Positions 20,207-31,082 of a stretch of 64,000 nt of DNA are shown here, piece by piece. The notes below the pieces were generated by a model that saw only the letters and a list, made by a program, of their open reading frames with translations, did not search any database and had not been told where the DNA came from. Each line of letters opens with the position of its first letter. Position 1 is the first letter of the stretch. The stretch is from Adiantum capillus-veneris (Eukaryota > Streptophyta > Polypodiopsida > Polypodiales > Pteridaceae): assembly GCA_014529385.2 (NCBI GenBank), contig CM043955.1, forward strand, positions 137,030,108-137,094,107, written 5' to 3'. The position numbers were made by a program, and so were the translations under genes.

Positions 20207-20947
20207 TGTTACGGGCTCAATGGGAATCCCAAGTTGTAAAGAATAGGTCAGTTATCGTGCCTAGGTTTCAAATTCAGTAAGTGGTGGAGCCCTAAAGGCC
20301 TTGGGCGCCCGACCATTGCATAATTTTTACCCTAGGTATATAAGGCAGTGTGTAAAAGAAATTAGGGTTCTCAAGTCATTTGTTGAGAGCACTCTTTGGT
20401 GAGAGCTCTTGAGGTGTGTGGCTATGGAGTCCTTGAGCTTCTCCTTGCTCATGAGATTCGATTAACACTAATCAATGATTCATTCTCTCTCACTATGTCT
20501 CTCTCTTACTTCTTATGATTGCCTATGATGCTTAGATTAACTAGATCTTAACTAATTGGTGGTTAATCCCTCTCCAATCTTGTGTGATTGCCCTCTTTTT
20601 CTTGTGTGTGTATGTAGGTTTGATTGGAGCGTGGTGCTTGTCGATAGATCTGTGTGTGTGTGCTTGCGATTAGTGTGTTGCATGATAGGATTAGTGTTGT
20701 GTGCGTCTTGCAATCGTAGTGTGTGTGGTTGGGTTGATTAGAGGTGAAGAGAAGTGGATATGGAGATTGCCCTTCATTGCGGCTTAGCTCCTCCATAGGC
20801 CGAGAAGCTCACCTCGTAGAGTTAACCATTTGTGTTGCCACGATTAGCTCACTAACCGTGTGAGTATTTCCATGCCCTAACCGGGTAGCTCATCCCTCCA
20901 GATTGATAATTTTGTTGGTCGTTGGAGCAACGATGGGACCCCCAACA
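20207..20947 (+). repeat. Gypsy-D 5' LTR (left end uncertain)
   Basis: Ends ...GGGACCCCCAACA directly before the primer site. TAGGTATATAAGGCAG at about 20,335-20,350 is a good TATA box. The start at TGTTACGGG near 20,207 is a guess. The final segment from about 20,827 matches the 3' LTR. Confidence 0.55.
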
Positions 20948-20948
20948 T

Positions 20949-20966
20949 TGGCGCCGTTGCCGGGGA
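20949..20966 (+). promoter_or_regulatory. Gypsy-D primer binding site (tRNA-Asp)
   Basis: TGGCGCCGTTGCCGGGGA is the complement of the plant tRNA-Asp 3' end (…GGCAACGGCGCCA). It lies one base after the LTR. Confidence 0.85.
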
Positions 20967-22360
20967 TGATTGCCTACGCTAGTGTAATTGTGGCATAAAC
21001 AAATGCGTTCCCTCACTAATTTCACTTGTGTGTTTATGTTTTTGTGAATTTTGGATGTGTGTGCATGAAACATTGTATTCATAATTCCCTAATGTGTAAT
21101 CGTACCTTGCCAATTGTGTGTTTACACACTCTAATTTCTCACTAACCCTTGCTAATTTGACTAATTTTTGCTAATTTACTAGTTTTCTATGAAGGATTGG
21201 AGGATTCGACCATTCAATTGATCTTCAACGGAAAGGTAATCAAGGTGGTATTCTCAACTTCCCTAGAATCTAGAGGTGTGTAGAATTGTGTAGAGATCCC
21301 ACCATGATGATGCAATGTAATGCTATGCTATGTTGATGCAATGTAATGTAATGCGATGTGGATTGAAAATTTTGTGAATTTTCGTTTTCACACCGTCGTA
21401 ATGTCGAAATTTTTAAGAATTGGTGGCGTATGATTTGAAAAGTTTCAATTGATAATTGGTGATTGTAGGTTGCTAATTGGGTGCCTAAATGAGTTAATTG
21501 TATGCTTGGATGGTCAATTGCAAGTGTGTGCACTAAAATCAAGTGTGTGTGCATTCTAATTGAGTGTGTATATGCATAATTTTAGGTGTGTGTACACTAT
21601 TTTTCCCATGTTTGAGCACCTAGAAATCAATATGTGTGTTATGATGTTTCAATTGTGATGATTGATGTGTGTTGTGCTCATGCCCAAATAATGATTTGTG
21701 AAATCACATTGCAAGTCCAACAAGTTTAACTATTTTGTGTGTGCACCTAAAGATTGATAAAAACTGTCAATTTTTTAGTGTGTATGTGTGCCTCTAAAAA
21801 AGTGTTTAATTTGCATGATTGATTCGAATTTTGATTGCAAATTGGATGTGTGTAATGATTAAATGCTGCATTTTTGTGCTCAAAACAGTGATTTACACAC
21901 TCCAATTGCGTCGAATTTTGACCTAATTTTATCAGTAATTTTGTCAGTTTAATTGCCTAATCTTGATTTTATTGATTAAATTATTGGGCAATTGAATTGA
22001 TGAGACTTTTGCAATTTCATTTAGCTGCACTATTACTCAATGTGTGGAGAATTTGCAGAAATTTTTTGGATAATTTTTGCAATTTTTGGGCTTTTTTTTT
22101 CATCTTCAGGTGATTTTACGCGTTTCGGCTAATTTTCGACCTAAATTTGGCTTTTTTTTCGATTCCCCAGCGTGCCTTTCGGCGCATGGACTTTCCTCGT
22201 CGGATAGAGCTTTACGTCTCTTGGGATAGTTTCCTACGACACTAAAATAATCTTCTTCTTTCTTCTTCCGCTTCCGTCGTCGTTCTTGTGCTTCGTGACA
22301 TATGAACCCACCCTTTACACACACAACACACAAGATACAAGAAGACATTATAAATTTTTG
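20967..22360 (+). other. Gypsy-D leader, first part
   Basis: Non-coding, AT-rich sequence with many short GTGTGTG tracts spaced through 21,000-21,880 and frequent AATTG/AATTTT words. No long ORF. It corresponds to the leader between primer site and gag in related elements. Confidence 0.5.
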
Positions 22361-23275
22361 AAAAAAAAAAAGGTACCTACTTGTCTTCTTTCTCTCTTTC
22401 CTCAGCTGCTCTCGAGCCTTTCGTCCTTAGCCTTTTGTCTTTTTGCCTTTTTTCGTGTCATTGATTTTTGTAATGATTCATTTCATTTTGTTTCAATTTC
22501 ATTTTAATTTCATTTCATTTCGTTTTCTTTCCCTTTAAATTTCATTTTCTTTTTTCTCACTTTCATTTCATTAATTTGTTTAATAGCAAAAAAAAATCAA
22601 AACACAAAAAAAGCATTAAAAATCATAAAAACAATAAAAAAATTTAGAAACCCAATAAAACATCAAAAAAAGAGTTAGAAAATTATAACAAATAGAAAAC
22701 TCATATTAAAAAAAGAGTTTTTTTAAAAACATTAAAGAAAAACACATAGAAAATCACAAAAATTCACAAAAATTTTACAAAAATAGTAAAAAACCAAAAA
22801 AAACTCACAAAAAATTCTTAAAAAGTCCAAAATTAATTGGGAAAATTTCAACAAATCATAAATAGTTCATAAAAACTCATAAAAATTCCATAAAAACTAG
22901 AAAATTATAAAAAAATAATATAAAATATCAAAACTTTCCAAAAAAAAAAAATTAAAAATAATAAAAATACAAAAAATTTAGAAAATTCAAAATTTTATTA
23001 AAAATTAGGAAAAATAAAAAGAAAGTCGCCAAAAGTGCCAAAAAAGCCGGCAAAAGCCAAAAAAATAAAAAAGAGTCAGAACGAGGCCGAAAAGTAAAAA
23101 TAGCACCGCCAGAAAAAGTCAAAAATAGCAAAAGCAAAGCCAAAAAGTATATCGCGCGTCGAGCAAACACCACACACTAGGCAAACTGCTCAAAAGCGAA
23201 TTAAAGATCAGCCGAAAAAAAAACGAGTAAAAAGACCAACTCCAAGCAGTGGAACGTTAGGCAAATAAATTTCAA
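22361..23275 (+). repeat. Gypsy-D low-complexity T-rich to A-rich switch
   Basis: The plus strand is T-rich from about 22,375 to 22,575 (TTTCATTTCATTT words), then strongly A-rich from 22,585 to 23,270 (AAAAATTCACAAAAATT words), a sharp strand-composition switch. No coding sequence. Confidence 0.75.
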
Positions 23276-24230
23276 AAATTTTACATGCTAGAAATTGACA
23301 AGTGCAAGCAATTGCATTGCAAATTGAGCTTCTAATCGGACGAACAGGGGCACAACGCATATGCGATTGCAAATTAAGCTAGTACGAGCCGCAAAAATTC
23401 TGCTAATCAATACGAAAACTGTCAGGAGACAATTTTTACAGAACGAGCCAACATGGACTCAAATCGAGCCAAGAATCCAAGTACCACAAAGCAAGCTAGT
23501 CGTAGTGGAAACACATGCACAACTGCAACCGAGCAGATTTTACAACTATATGGCTACAATGGAGACAAAGTCTTATATGCAGATACATAAGGCCATAGAT
23601 ATCTTTTGAGCAACAAAAGTAGCACGGGAGCCAAGATCCTATTGATCAGAGTAAAGCCAAATTCAAAAAACTTGTGGTGGGGTTGGAGATTGTGTCAATA
23701 CTTTCATACGTCAAGGACTTACCAGGTGTGCTGACAGAGCATGTTGGCAAGTAACCTTCATTAGGGATGAACATGTAACGGACTTTTCAAGATACTCAGG
23801 CGAGTAGGAAATCTGGCTCACAACTGCATGGAAAGTTACGCCAAGGTTTCCTTGCATTATTCCAGTACCTTCAGAAGATCTGAAAACTGGTTATGCCTTT
23901 GGACAACTCTTAGTTGTGGTTACTCCTTTACAGTACTCAAGTGAGTTATAAATGGAGTTACCATTTAAACCCAAGTGACTCTTAGTTGTGGTTACTCCTT
24001 TACAACACTCACGTGAGTTATAGATGGAGTTACCATTTAGACCCAAGTGGTTGCAAACGGACAACAATGTTGAAAATCAAGATATTCATCTTGGTTTCAT
24101 TGAACCTCCTCACTGCACCAATTATCGGTCATACAGACAACTGGCTCACTTATGAGACGTCAATAAAAGAGAACACCAGTATTCTTAAGAAGATGTTACT
24201 ACTTGTATTTTCGAGGACGAAAACTCTTCC
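23276..24230 (+). pseudogene. Gypsy-D residual coding sequence with 72-bp tandem copy
   Basis: Short open pieces only. The end contains F-E-D-E-N-S-S at about 24,210-24,230 directly before the polypurine tract, typical of the last pol codons in gypsy elements. A 72-bp unit beginning ACTCTTAGTTGTGG is tandemly duplicated at 23,906-23,977 and 23,978-24,049. No RT or integrase core is visible, so the central pol was deleted. Confidence 0.55.
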
Positions 24231-24541
24231 TTAAGGGGGAAGTAATGTCAGGACACGGGTCCTGTACCCTAAGAACTAGGCTAGGCAAGGACTACGGCCA
24301 AGGGCCGGGCTAGGCAGTGTGGACAGGGGATCCGTCTAGGGCAAGGGGCTAGGAGCCCACCTATAAAGGGAGGTTGGGAGGAGGATCCAGGAGAGCCTAG
24401 TGGTCTAGTTTCTTACATTTGTGTTGCCACGATTAGCTCACTAACTGTGTGAGTGTCTCCATTACCTAGCCAAGTAGCTCATCCCTTCGGATTGATAATT
24501 TTGTTGGTCATTGGAGTATTGCAATGATGGGAACCCCAACA
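24231..24541 (+). repeat. Gypsy-D polypurine tract and 3' LTR
   Basis: TTAAGGGGGAAGTAA (24,231-24,245) precedes TGTCAGGACACGGGTCC, the LTR start. CCTATAAAGGG at about 24,361 is a TATA box. The LTR ends ...GAACCCCAACA at 24,541. Length 296 bp, against roughly 740 bp for the 5' copy. Confidence 0.75.
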
Positions 24542-24544
24542 TGG

Positions 24545-24899
24545 GGGCTCTACCGTTGAAACTTGAGTTCTCATGTGGGAAGGAAATGTGTCATCAAGTA
24601 GTAGATTTTTTAGCCCTTCGTACGAATCCTCTTCTTCTTCCCTAATCGGAGAGAGTCCTCTTTTGGCCCGTCTCACAAAGAGGCTTTCTAGGTACTCTCT
24701 CTTCTTGGTGGGGAGTTTGGAGAATACCATGGGTACGCAATTCCTGTAGCACTTCACCTTGGAGGGATAGGTTGCCCAGGGCTTGTTGAAGCCTAGAAAC
24801 AAGATAGTTTACAAGCATAGGGGCATCATTAGTTGCTTTTTCATTAGCAAAATCAAAGCTATCAACATTAATTTCACTCTCTTTACTATTGTCATCCAT
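24545..24899 (-). pseudogene. Gypsy-M gag, 5' part
   Basis: ATG at 24,899 begins M-D-D-N-S-K-E-S and runs 85 codons. A shifted frame then continues through E-E-E-E-D-S-Y-E-G-L-K near 24,600-24,635 to the insertion point of Gypsy-D. The placement about 390 bp after the primer site fits the gag start. Confidence 0.6.
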
Positions 24900-25284
24900 T
24901 CTAACAAATTTTAGGTGTAAAATATTTAAGTGTACTTTGGCACTTCAAGCCCTAGTTGCTAGTCCTCTTAACCCTTTAGAAAAGCACTCAAGCTCCTATA
25001 CCCGCGGCTCGAATATCATTAATTGCAAGGAATAGAAGAGAGGGTCTTTCACCACCAAAATAACACCGGCTCCTGTCAAGCTTCTAATAGCTGAGTAGTG
25101 GTTAAGCCCCGTAGGACTCCACTATTAAGACCATAGCTCTCGACGGTGTTGCCTTGTTATGTACATGAAGTAGGCGCACTGCAAGGCTGAAAAATCCCTA
25201 TTCTACTTACTCAAATGCAATTAATAAACCATTTATAGTCAGCTTGAGGACCTCTCTTCTTGAGCGAGAAAAGAGAAACCTTAT

Positions 25285-25296
25285 GCTCTGATACCA
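25285..25296 (-). promoter_or_regulatory. Gypsy-M primer binding site (tRNA-Met)
   Basis: Minus strand TGGTATCAGAGC, one base inside the LTR boundary at 25,298. Confidence 0.85.
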
Positions 25297-25297
25297 A

Positions 25298-25474
25298 TGT
25301 AACATTTAATGGGGTAGTAACTTATGTGTTCCCTCCTTTGGATCCCTACTGTGACCAGTTTGCTAGCCTTACCACAATATTCTAGCTTTTTCTCCCCTGG
25401 TACTTCCCCATATTAAATTATCAGTTTCACATAAGAAAATCATTTAGGAGAATTAGATATTAGTTATTATAACA
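25298..25474 (-). repeat. Gypsy-M 5' LTR, 177 bp
   Basis: Minus strand TGTTATAATAACTAATATC at the start and ...AAATGTTACA at the end, next to the primer site. Confidence 0.85.
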
Positions 25475-25916
25475 AGGGGATTGCTTCATAGGTGCAAGTC
25501 CATATGGCGATGGAAGCTTAGGTGCAAGCTTGCAGGCTCGCATGGACGCATCGAGAGGTAGGAAAGGGCAACACGCATGCATGAGAAGGTTTTGGAGACA
25601 CGAGTAGGAGGTGAGGGCTAGGCGACAAGGACAGAGGGAAGGTTGAAGGCCTCTTTCAATTAAGTATATTGTTTTAGGCGAGCCAATAGATAATATAATT
25701 TTACATTAAAACGCAACACAAAATCTCGATTACTTTTGATCCGTAGTGCGCAATTATTGTTGACATTCGATTTTAATAGGGACCTTAGAGCCGAGTCACA
25801 CTTAGGGCTAGTAGGAGTAGTGGGGGGATTCATTTACCTTTGAGGAGAATTCGTGTCGGTTTGCAAAGAAATCGAAGGGTGGTTATTGTGCTGCTAACAC
25901 TTTGAAATTCGAGGAT
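25475..25916. other. No gene seen between Gypsy-M and Copia-C
   Basis: Unassigned sequence, GC-richer at its start (repeated AGGTGCAAG, 25,490-25,530). It is probably older host or TE sequence hit later by Copia-C. Confidence 0.5.
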
Positions 25917-25921
25917 ATTAA

Positions 25922-26148
25922 TGTCAGAATTAGGGTTGCAGAGAAACACACACAGCTTGGAGAAGACGAAGGAAGCTCAAGGCACACAATAGAGAGTGTG
26001 TTACTTAGTGTGCAATGGAAAGATAGATAGCCCTAGAGTGATGGGCATATATACAATGCATGGGGGAAAAAACCTCCTAAAGAGGGAAAAAATGCCCCGG
26101 CGGTCCTAGTGTGTTTACACACATCACTACCACATGTATATGGTAACA
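25922..26148 (-). repeat. Copia-C 3' LTR, 227 bp
   Basis: Plus strand TGTCAGAATTAGGGTTGC to ...TATATGGTAACA. The minus-strand end facing ATTAA carries a change from the TGTTGG form in the partner LTR. Confidence 0.95.
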
Positions 26149-26223
26149 AATCCCCCCTGGAGTGATGCGGTGAACGATAGCTGGCACATGAGTAAAGGGA
26201 AGTGCCATGCCCTGAGGACAGGA

Positions 26224-27028
26224 TCAGTCCACAAAGGGGAGTAAGCCCAAAGCTTTGCGGAAAGCTTCAAGCTTCTCACGAGATGATGCCTTTGTGAAAA
26301 GATCTGCAAGGTTGTCCTGTGTTGGCACATAAGCCAAGCTGATCTCTCCTGCTGAGAGCCTTTCCCTGACATAGTGGTAATGCACCTCAATGTGCTTTGT
26401 GCGAGCATGAAAAACTGGGTTCCTCGCAACTGCCAATGCGCTCTAACTGTCAGTGTAGATAGTGTTGGCACTGTCTTGTCCAACACCCAAATCAGCCATA
26501 AGGCGTCTGAGCCATACACACTCAACCGTAGCTGTGAAGACTGCCCTATACTCAGCCTCACAACTCGAAGTGGCCACTGTAGGTTGCTTCTTGCTCAACC
26601 ATGATATACATGAACTGCCAAGCATGAAACAAAAACCACTTGTGGACACTCGCGTGTCAAAACAACCAGCCCAATCTGAGTCCGAAAAGCATGTAAGTCT
26701 GGCGGCAATGATCCCCCCTTGGGATATAACAAGCCAAGATGTAAAGTGCCACTAAGGTAGCGGAAAATTCTCTTGAGAGCCTGCCAATGCTTAGACCCTC
26801 GATATGCATAAATCTGCTGACCTGTGAGACTGCAAACTGAATATCCGGCCTCGTGTTGTATACATAAATGAGGCAGCCAACAACAGTTTGGTAAAGAGTG
26901 ACATCAGCAGGATCGCCAGCATCATGTAGACTCAACTTCAAACGTGTTTCCATGGGAGTGGCAATAGGTTTGCAATCCTCAAGTCCAAACTTACATAGCA
27001 ATGTCTCTATGTAACTTTTTTGACACAA
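26224..27028 (-). pseudogene. Copia-C RT tail and RNase H
   Basis: The frame 26,657-27,028 begins after a stop (27,056-27,058) and carries P-I-A-T-P-M-E and the G-C-L-I-Y-V segment of the RT connection. A frameshift near 26,800 is followed by the RNase H frames 26,443-26,649 (S-S-C-E-A-E-Y-R-A) and 26,224-26,436 (R-T-K-H-I-E-V-H-Y-H and A-D-L-F-T-K), ending at the usual polyprotein C-terminus. The stop between the last two is a single in-frame codon. Confidence 0.85.
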
Positions 27029-27055
27029 GGCAATACCACCATCACACTGCTTAAA

Positions 27056-28309
27056 CTATATACCCAAGTAATGATGCAACAGCCCCAAATCTTTCATCTT
27101 GAAAGTAGCATTCACATCAGCCTTAAATTCAGCAATGTGTCTCTCATTTGGTCGAGTGATCAGCAAATCATCAACATAAAGAACCACAATGAGAAGTACA
27201 TCACCCTCACGCTTTACATACAATGTGCTTTCTGTCGGACTGTTACGAAAGCCTTGCTTGACCAAATGAGTGTCAGCTTTCTCATACCAAGCACGAGAAG
27301 ATTGCTTCAACCCATACAAAGCCTTGTTACATTTGCACACTTTGTCCTCTTGTCCTTTTATGACAAAACCGCGAGGCTGCGTTACATAAACTTCCTCAAA
27401 TATGTCACCATTCAAGAAAGCAGTAACAATGTCTGATTGATGTACATCCCAACCAAAATGAGCTGCCAATGCACATAGAAAACGCACAGTAGTCATACGA
27501 CAAGTGGGAGCAAAAGTCTCTTCATAATCTATGCCTTTTTGTTGTGCATAACCCTTTGCAACAAGTCGAGCCTTATGGCGATCGATCTCACCATCCGGCT
27601 TGCGTTTCAACTTGTAAACCCACTTCGTACCAATGGCCCTTTTGCCAGGAGGCAAATCACATAAAGTCCATGTGTCATTTTCTATAAGGGCATCATATTC
27701 TGATTGCATGGCAGCCATCCAATTTTCTGTATTTTGTGCTTCATCAAAAGTCAGAGGCTCCTCAACATCATGTAAGCTAGCCACAGCCAAAGCATAACAA
27801 TCTGATGCATAAGATGCATGGCGAGAGCCTGAACGAGTACGACTAGACAAAGCTGCATCCAATTTACTGTCACGCAAAGTGTGCACAAGCCATTTTGGCA
27901 TACCTCTAGCCTGCTCATTTTCAGCCCTTTCCTCATCAAGTACATCATGTACATCTGCATCAGTAATAGGCTGATCTAAAACATTTTCAGAAACCCCCAT
28001 AGGCTGTACATTTGCCTCATTGGAACTTACATTCGTATTTCCACCACTGAAAAGAGGCAACAAAGTGTCATAAATGTCCTGTGAGCTTACATTACTGTCT
28101 CTAGTACATGACAACAAGGGCTGAACAGAATCTTCCACAAACACTACATCCTGAGAAACCAGAATACGTTTTGTTTGCGGATGATACAACCTGTAACCTT
28201 TGCTTTCGGCACTATAACCAACAAAAATATATTTGACAGCCTTATCATCCAATTTTCTGCGCTGCACTTGTGGCACCAAAGCATATGCCAAACAGCCAAA
28301 AACACGCAT
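27056..28309 (-). pseudogene. Copia-C integrase tail and reverse transcriptase
   Basis: One 417-codon frame. It starts with the conserved R-V-F-G-C-L-A-Y and V-G-Y-S integrase tail, then a variable acidic linker. RT starts near residue 205 (W-x-A-A-M-Q-S-E), with K-W-V-Y-K-L-K, K-A-R-L-V-A-K-G-Y-A-Q, the D-V-H-Q-S-D-I-V-T-A-F-L-N-G block and the intact Y-V-D-D active site at about 27,165-27,176. The piece is open but stranded between stops at 28,361 and 27,056. Confidence 0.9.
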
Positions 28310-28360
28310 GTGCTCAATAGAAGGTTTTCTATCATGCCATGCTTCATATGGAGTAATAGA

Positions 28361-29895
28361 CTACAAAGCTTTCGTAGGACACCTGTTAAGTACATAAGTG
28401 GCACACATAATGGCCTCAAGCCAAACAGAATGCGGAAAAGCTTGACTTTTGACCATACATCGTGCCATTTCCGTCAGTGACCTGTTTTTCCTCTCAGCAA
28501 CACCATTTTGCTGAGGTGTATAAGGCACTGTACATTGGTGTTTTCTCCCACGACTAGCCAGAAATGCATTAAATTCATGAGACATATACTCCCCCCTCGA
28601 TCGGAACGGAGGGTGCCCATAGTACATTTCGAGACATTTTCAGCCATAGCCAGAAATTGTTTGAAGCACATAAAAACTTCGAACTTCGCTTTAAGTGGAA
28701 ATACCCATGCATGCCTGGAGTAATCATCAATGAAAGTCACGAAGTACAGGTAATTGCCCAAGGACAAAGTTTGCATGGGCCCACAAACATCACTATGCAC
28801 AAGCTGCAACATGCATGTGGCCTGAACTGAACCATCCTTTGGAAATTTAGAACGCTGCATCTTACCCAAAATACAGCCTTCACAAACATGTTTGACAGGT
28901 GCTTCAAGAGGCGGCAAAGAAGCAACCATATCAGATTTCTGCAAACGCAGCAAACTGGCAAAATTCAGATGACAGAAACGTGCATGCCAAAGTTTTGCAT
29001 CTGAAATAGCCCTTGAATCTGCAACAGCATTTGCAAAATTTTGTCCACACTTGTCATACAAAGTGAGCTTATACAGCCCACGGCACAAAAGGCCAGATGC
29101 AACAATTTCATCACCAAAACTGAGATCATGAACTCTACATCTGTGATCCACAAATTTGACTACAAGTCCAAGTCTAGCAAGTGCGGATACAGACAAGAGA
29201 TTCTTCTTGATCCCAGGTACATAAAGTGCATCAACAAGTGTGAAAGAAATGCCATTAGCAGCAGTAAGCACAATCTTTCCAACTCCCTGAACTGGATAAG
29301 AGGCGTTGTTGGCACAAGTGACTGAATTCCCATGAGGGACAGACTCGAGAGAGGTAAACAATTCACGATGTGAGGTAATGTGCTTTGTAGCACCAATGTC
29401 GAAATACCACACATGTGAATCTGCAGCAATTGACAAGCATGCATCATGGACAACAGGATTGTAAGTGCACTCTGTGCTAAAAGCCCATTCTGCATCAACA
29501 TCAGCAACACAGTCTCCTTTCACATAAGACTCAACAATGGCTGCATTTGTAGTGGAACCAGCATTTGCAGTGGAACCACCCTCTTTGTTCTTAGCCTCTT
29601 TGGCCTTCAACTTAGGACACGACTTGATCAAGTGATCATTGGCTTTACAATAATGGCAACGCATCTTCTTTTTGCCCTTATCACCATAATTTCCAGACGA
29701 ATTGCTGCCAGCAGAAGCATTAGGAACATAATTTTTTCCACTTGCAACAGAACCATAAGAAGTGGCTGCATTGCTGTTTACCACCCTTTCTTTGAGAAGC
29801 AATAAAAGCCTGTTCAACTGCACGCTGTCTAGTCCTGTTTTTTCTGGACAGTGACTCTTGCAACAGCAATGTGCATAATGCATCAAACTTGACAA
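28361..29895 (-). pseudogene. Copia-C gag end, protease and integrase
   Basis: The frame 28,474-29,895 holds the CCHC knuckle (C-H-Y-C-x4-H-x4-C, near residues 80-93), the protease segment (F-D-I-G-A-T-K-H-I, Ile in place of the usual Ser), the pre-integrase zinc H/C residues and the first integrase catalytic Asp (H-S-D-V-C-G-P). It shifts frame near 28,600. The frame 28,361-28,627 continues with Y-T-P-Q-Q-N-G-V-A-E-R-K-N and is cut by a TAG at 28,361-28,363. Confidence 0.85.
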
Positions 29896-30508
29896 CTTCT
29901 GGATTTCCTTGGGTCATAAGTCTCCAAGTACTAGCAAAAGTCTGGTAAGAATCTGGTAAGGCATCAAGAACAGTCTGCACAAGGGAGCTGTCTGAAATAA
30001 CTTCACCTGCAGAAATAAGTTGCTCATTGATATCCTTGACACTATCAAAGGAAAGTGTCCATATCATCTTTCTCATGCATAATCTTCGACTCCAGCTCTT
30101 TACGCAGCAAAGCAATTTTAGCCTCATTGCGGCTTGCATAAAGACCTGCTAGAATATCCCAGCTTGTTTTGCAGATTTTGCTGAACGGATGTGAGGAACA
30201 ATGGTGCGCTTCACAAACAACGCAATCAATGCATGAGCCTGCGCATCCTTAACATCCCAACGAGCTTGTTCTGCCGTAGGCAAAACAACTCTAACAGCTG
30301 CAATCCTTGTAGCAAGACCTGCAACATCCTCAACATCGCCTACATCCTCAGAACTAGGACGTACATCAATGCCCTGCACGATGTTCGAGACACCCTTTGA
30401 CACAAGAACATGTTGCATCATATAAGCCCACATAGGGTAGTTGTCCCCATCCAACCTGTCCTCAGCAGCAAACATCTTGAACATATATGTGTTGTTGTTG
30501 TCAGCCAT
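29720..30508 (-). pseudogene. Copia-C gag
   Basis: ATG at 30,508 starts M-A-D-N-N-N-T-Y and fits the copia gag: L-D-G-D-N-Y-P-x-W near residues 18-26. A TAG at about 30,149-30,151, two nearby frameshifts at 30,050-30,120 and another near 29,790 break it. L-x-A-L-P-D-S-Y-Q-T-F near 29,955 is the typical gag C-terminal helix region. An upstream ATG at 30,568 is less likely because homology begins at 30,508. Confidence 0.8.
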
Positions 30509-30838
30509 GGTAAATGCTGCACCTGATGTGAAAACTGCCCGAAAATAGGGCAAATGGAGCGGGAACAACCTGTGCTATATAGCACAAACCGTAGAAGACT
30601 ATAAGGCACCTATTATGCAGAAAACGACACTGACAAAAATTCTGCATAAAATGACGAAATAGCCTGTGCAGTACTGCATGTAGTGGAAACGGAGGCCGAA
30701 ATGAGCCCAAATCAAAATTCTGAGCTCTCCCAAAAATTTTGTCGACCTGCAAATGCTCGCCAAAGCTCACTGAAATCGGAGAAAGTGAGCAGGCGTGTGC
30801 TGGAGCAGCTGGCGACTAAGCTCGAGAGGACGTGACCT

Positions 30839-30850
30839 GCTCTGATACCA
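30839..30850 (-). promoter_or_regulatory. Copia-C primer binding site (tRNA-Met)
   Basis: Minus strand TGGTATCAGAGC, two bases from the LTR edge. Confidence 0.9.
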
Positions 30851-30852
30851 AT

Positions 30853-31077
30853 TGTTGGAATTAGGGTTGCAGAGAAACACACACAGCTTGGAGAAGACGA
30901 AGGAAGCTCAAGGCACACAATAGAGAGTGCTACTTAGTGTGCAATGGAAAGATAGATAGCCCTAGAGTGATGGGCATATATACAATGCACGGGGGAAAAA
31001 ACCTCCTAAAGAGGGAAAAAATGCCTTGGCGGTCCTAGTGTGTTCACACACATCACTACCACATGTATATGGTAACA
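30853..31077 (-). repeat. Copia-C 5' LTR, 225 bp
   Basis: Plus strand TGTTGGAATTAGGGTTGC to ...TATATGGTAACA, followed by the target duplication ATTAA. TGGGCATATATACAATGC at about 30,971-30,988 holds a TATA-like core on either strand. Confidence 0.95.
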
Positions 31078-31082
31078 ATTAA

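Larger units (their letters stand above)
20207..24541 (+). mobile_element. Gypsy-D: internally deleted element nested in Gypsy-M gag
   Basis: A plus-strand LTR retroelement inserted in the Gypsy-M gag: 5' LTR (about 20,207-20,947), tRNA-Asp primer site (20,949-20,966), a long low-complexity leader, very little coding sequence, a polypurine tract (24,231-24,245) and a 3' LTR (24,246-24,541). Nearly all gag and pol are missing, so it is non-autonomous. The left LTR end is uncertain and no target duplication was found. The two LTRs match only over their last 120 bp or so. Confidence 0.65.
15167..25474 (-). mobile_element. Gypsy-M: Ty3/gypsy element with nested insertion
   Basis: Minus-strand element with 5' LTR (25,298-25,474), tRNA-Met primer site (25,285-25,296), gag, protease, RT, RNase H, integrase, polypurine tract (15,311-15,326) and a 3' LTR truncated at its far end (15,167-15,310). 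A second element occupies about 20,207-24,541 and splits gag. Coding sequence has frameshifts and lost catalytic residues. Related gypsy copies appear at 6,133 (LTR) and 9,932-11,931 (pol). Confidence 0.85.
25922..31077 (-). mobile_element. Copia-C: full-length Ty1/copia element with TSD
   Basis: Two LTRs (25,922-26,148 and 30,853-31,077) flanked by the 5-bp target duplication ATTAA (25,917-25,921 and 31,078-31,082), a tRNA-Met primer site beside the right LTR, and a polypurine tract (CCAGGGGGGATT on the minus strand, 26,149-26,160) beside the left. All domains are present in copia order: gag, protease, integrase, RT, RNase H. By eye the LTRs differ at 7 bases plus one 2-bp gap, so the insertion is fairly recent, yet the coding region has several frameshifts and stops. 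Confidence 0.95.

Noticed and set aside
24542-24560. TGGGGGCTCTACCGTTG right after the Gypsy-D 3' LTR as a primer site or target duplication
   Set aside because: It begins TGG but belongs to the Gypsy-M gag on the other strand, and no matching copy was found at the left end of Gypsy-D.
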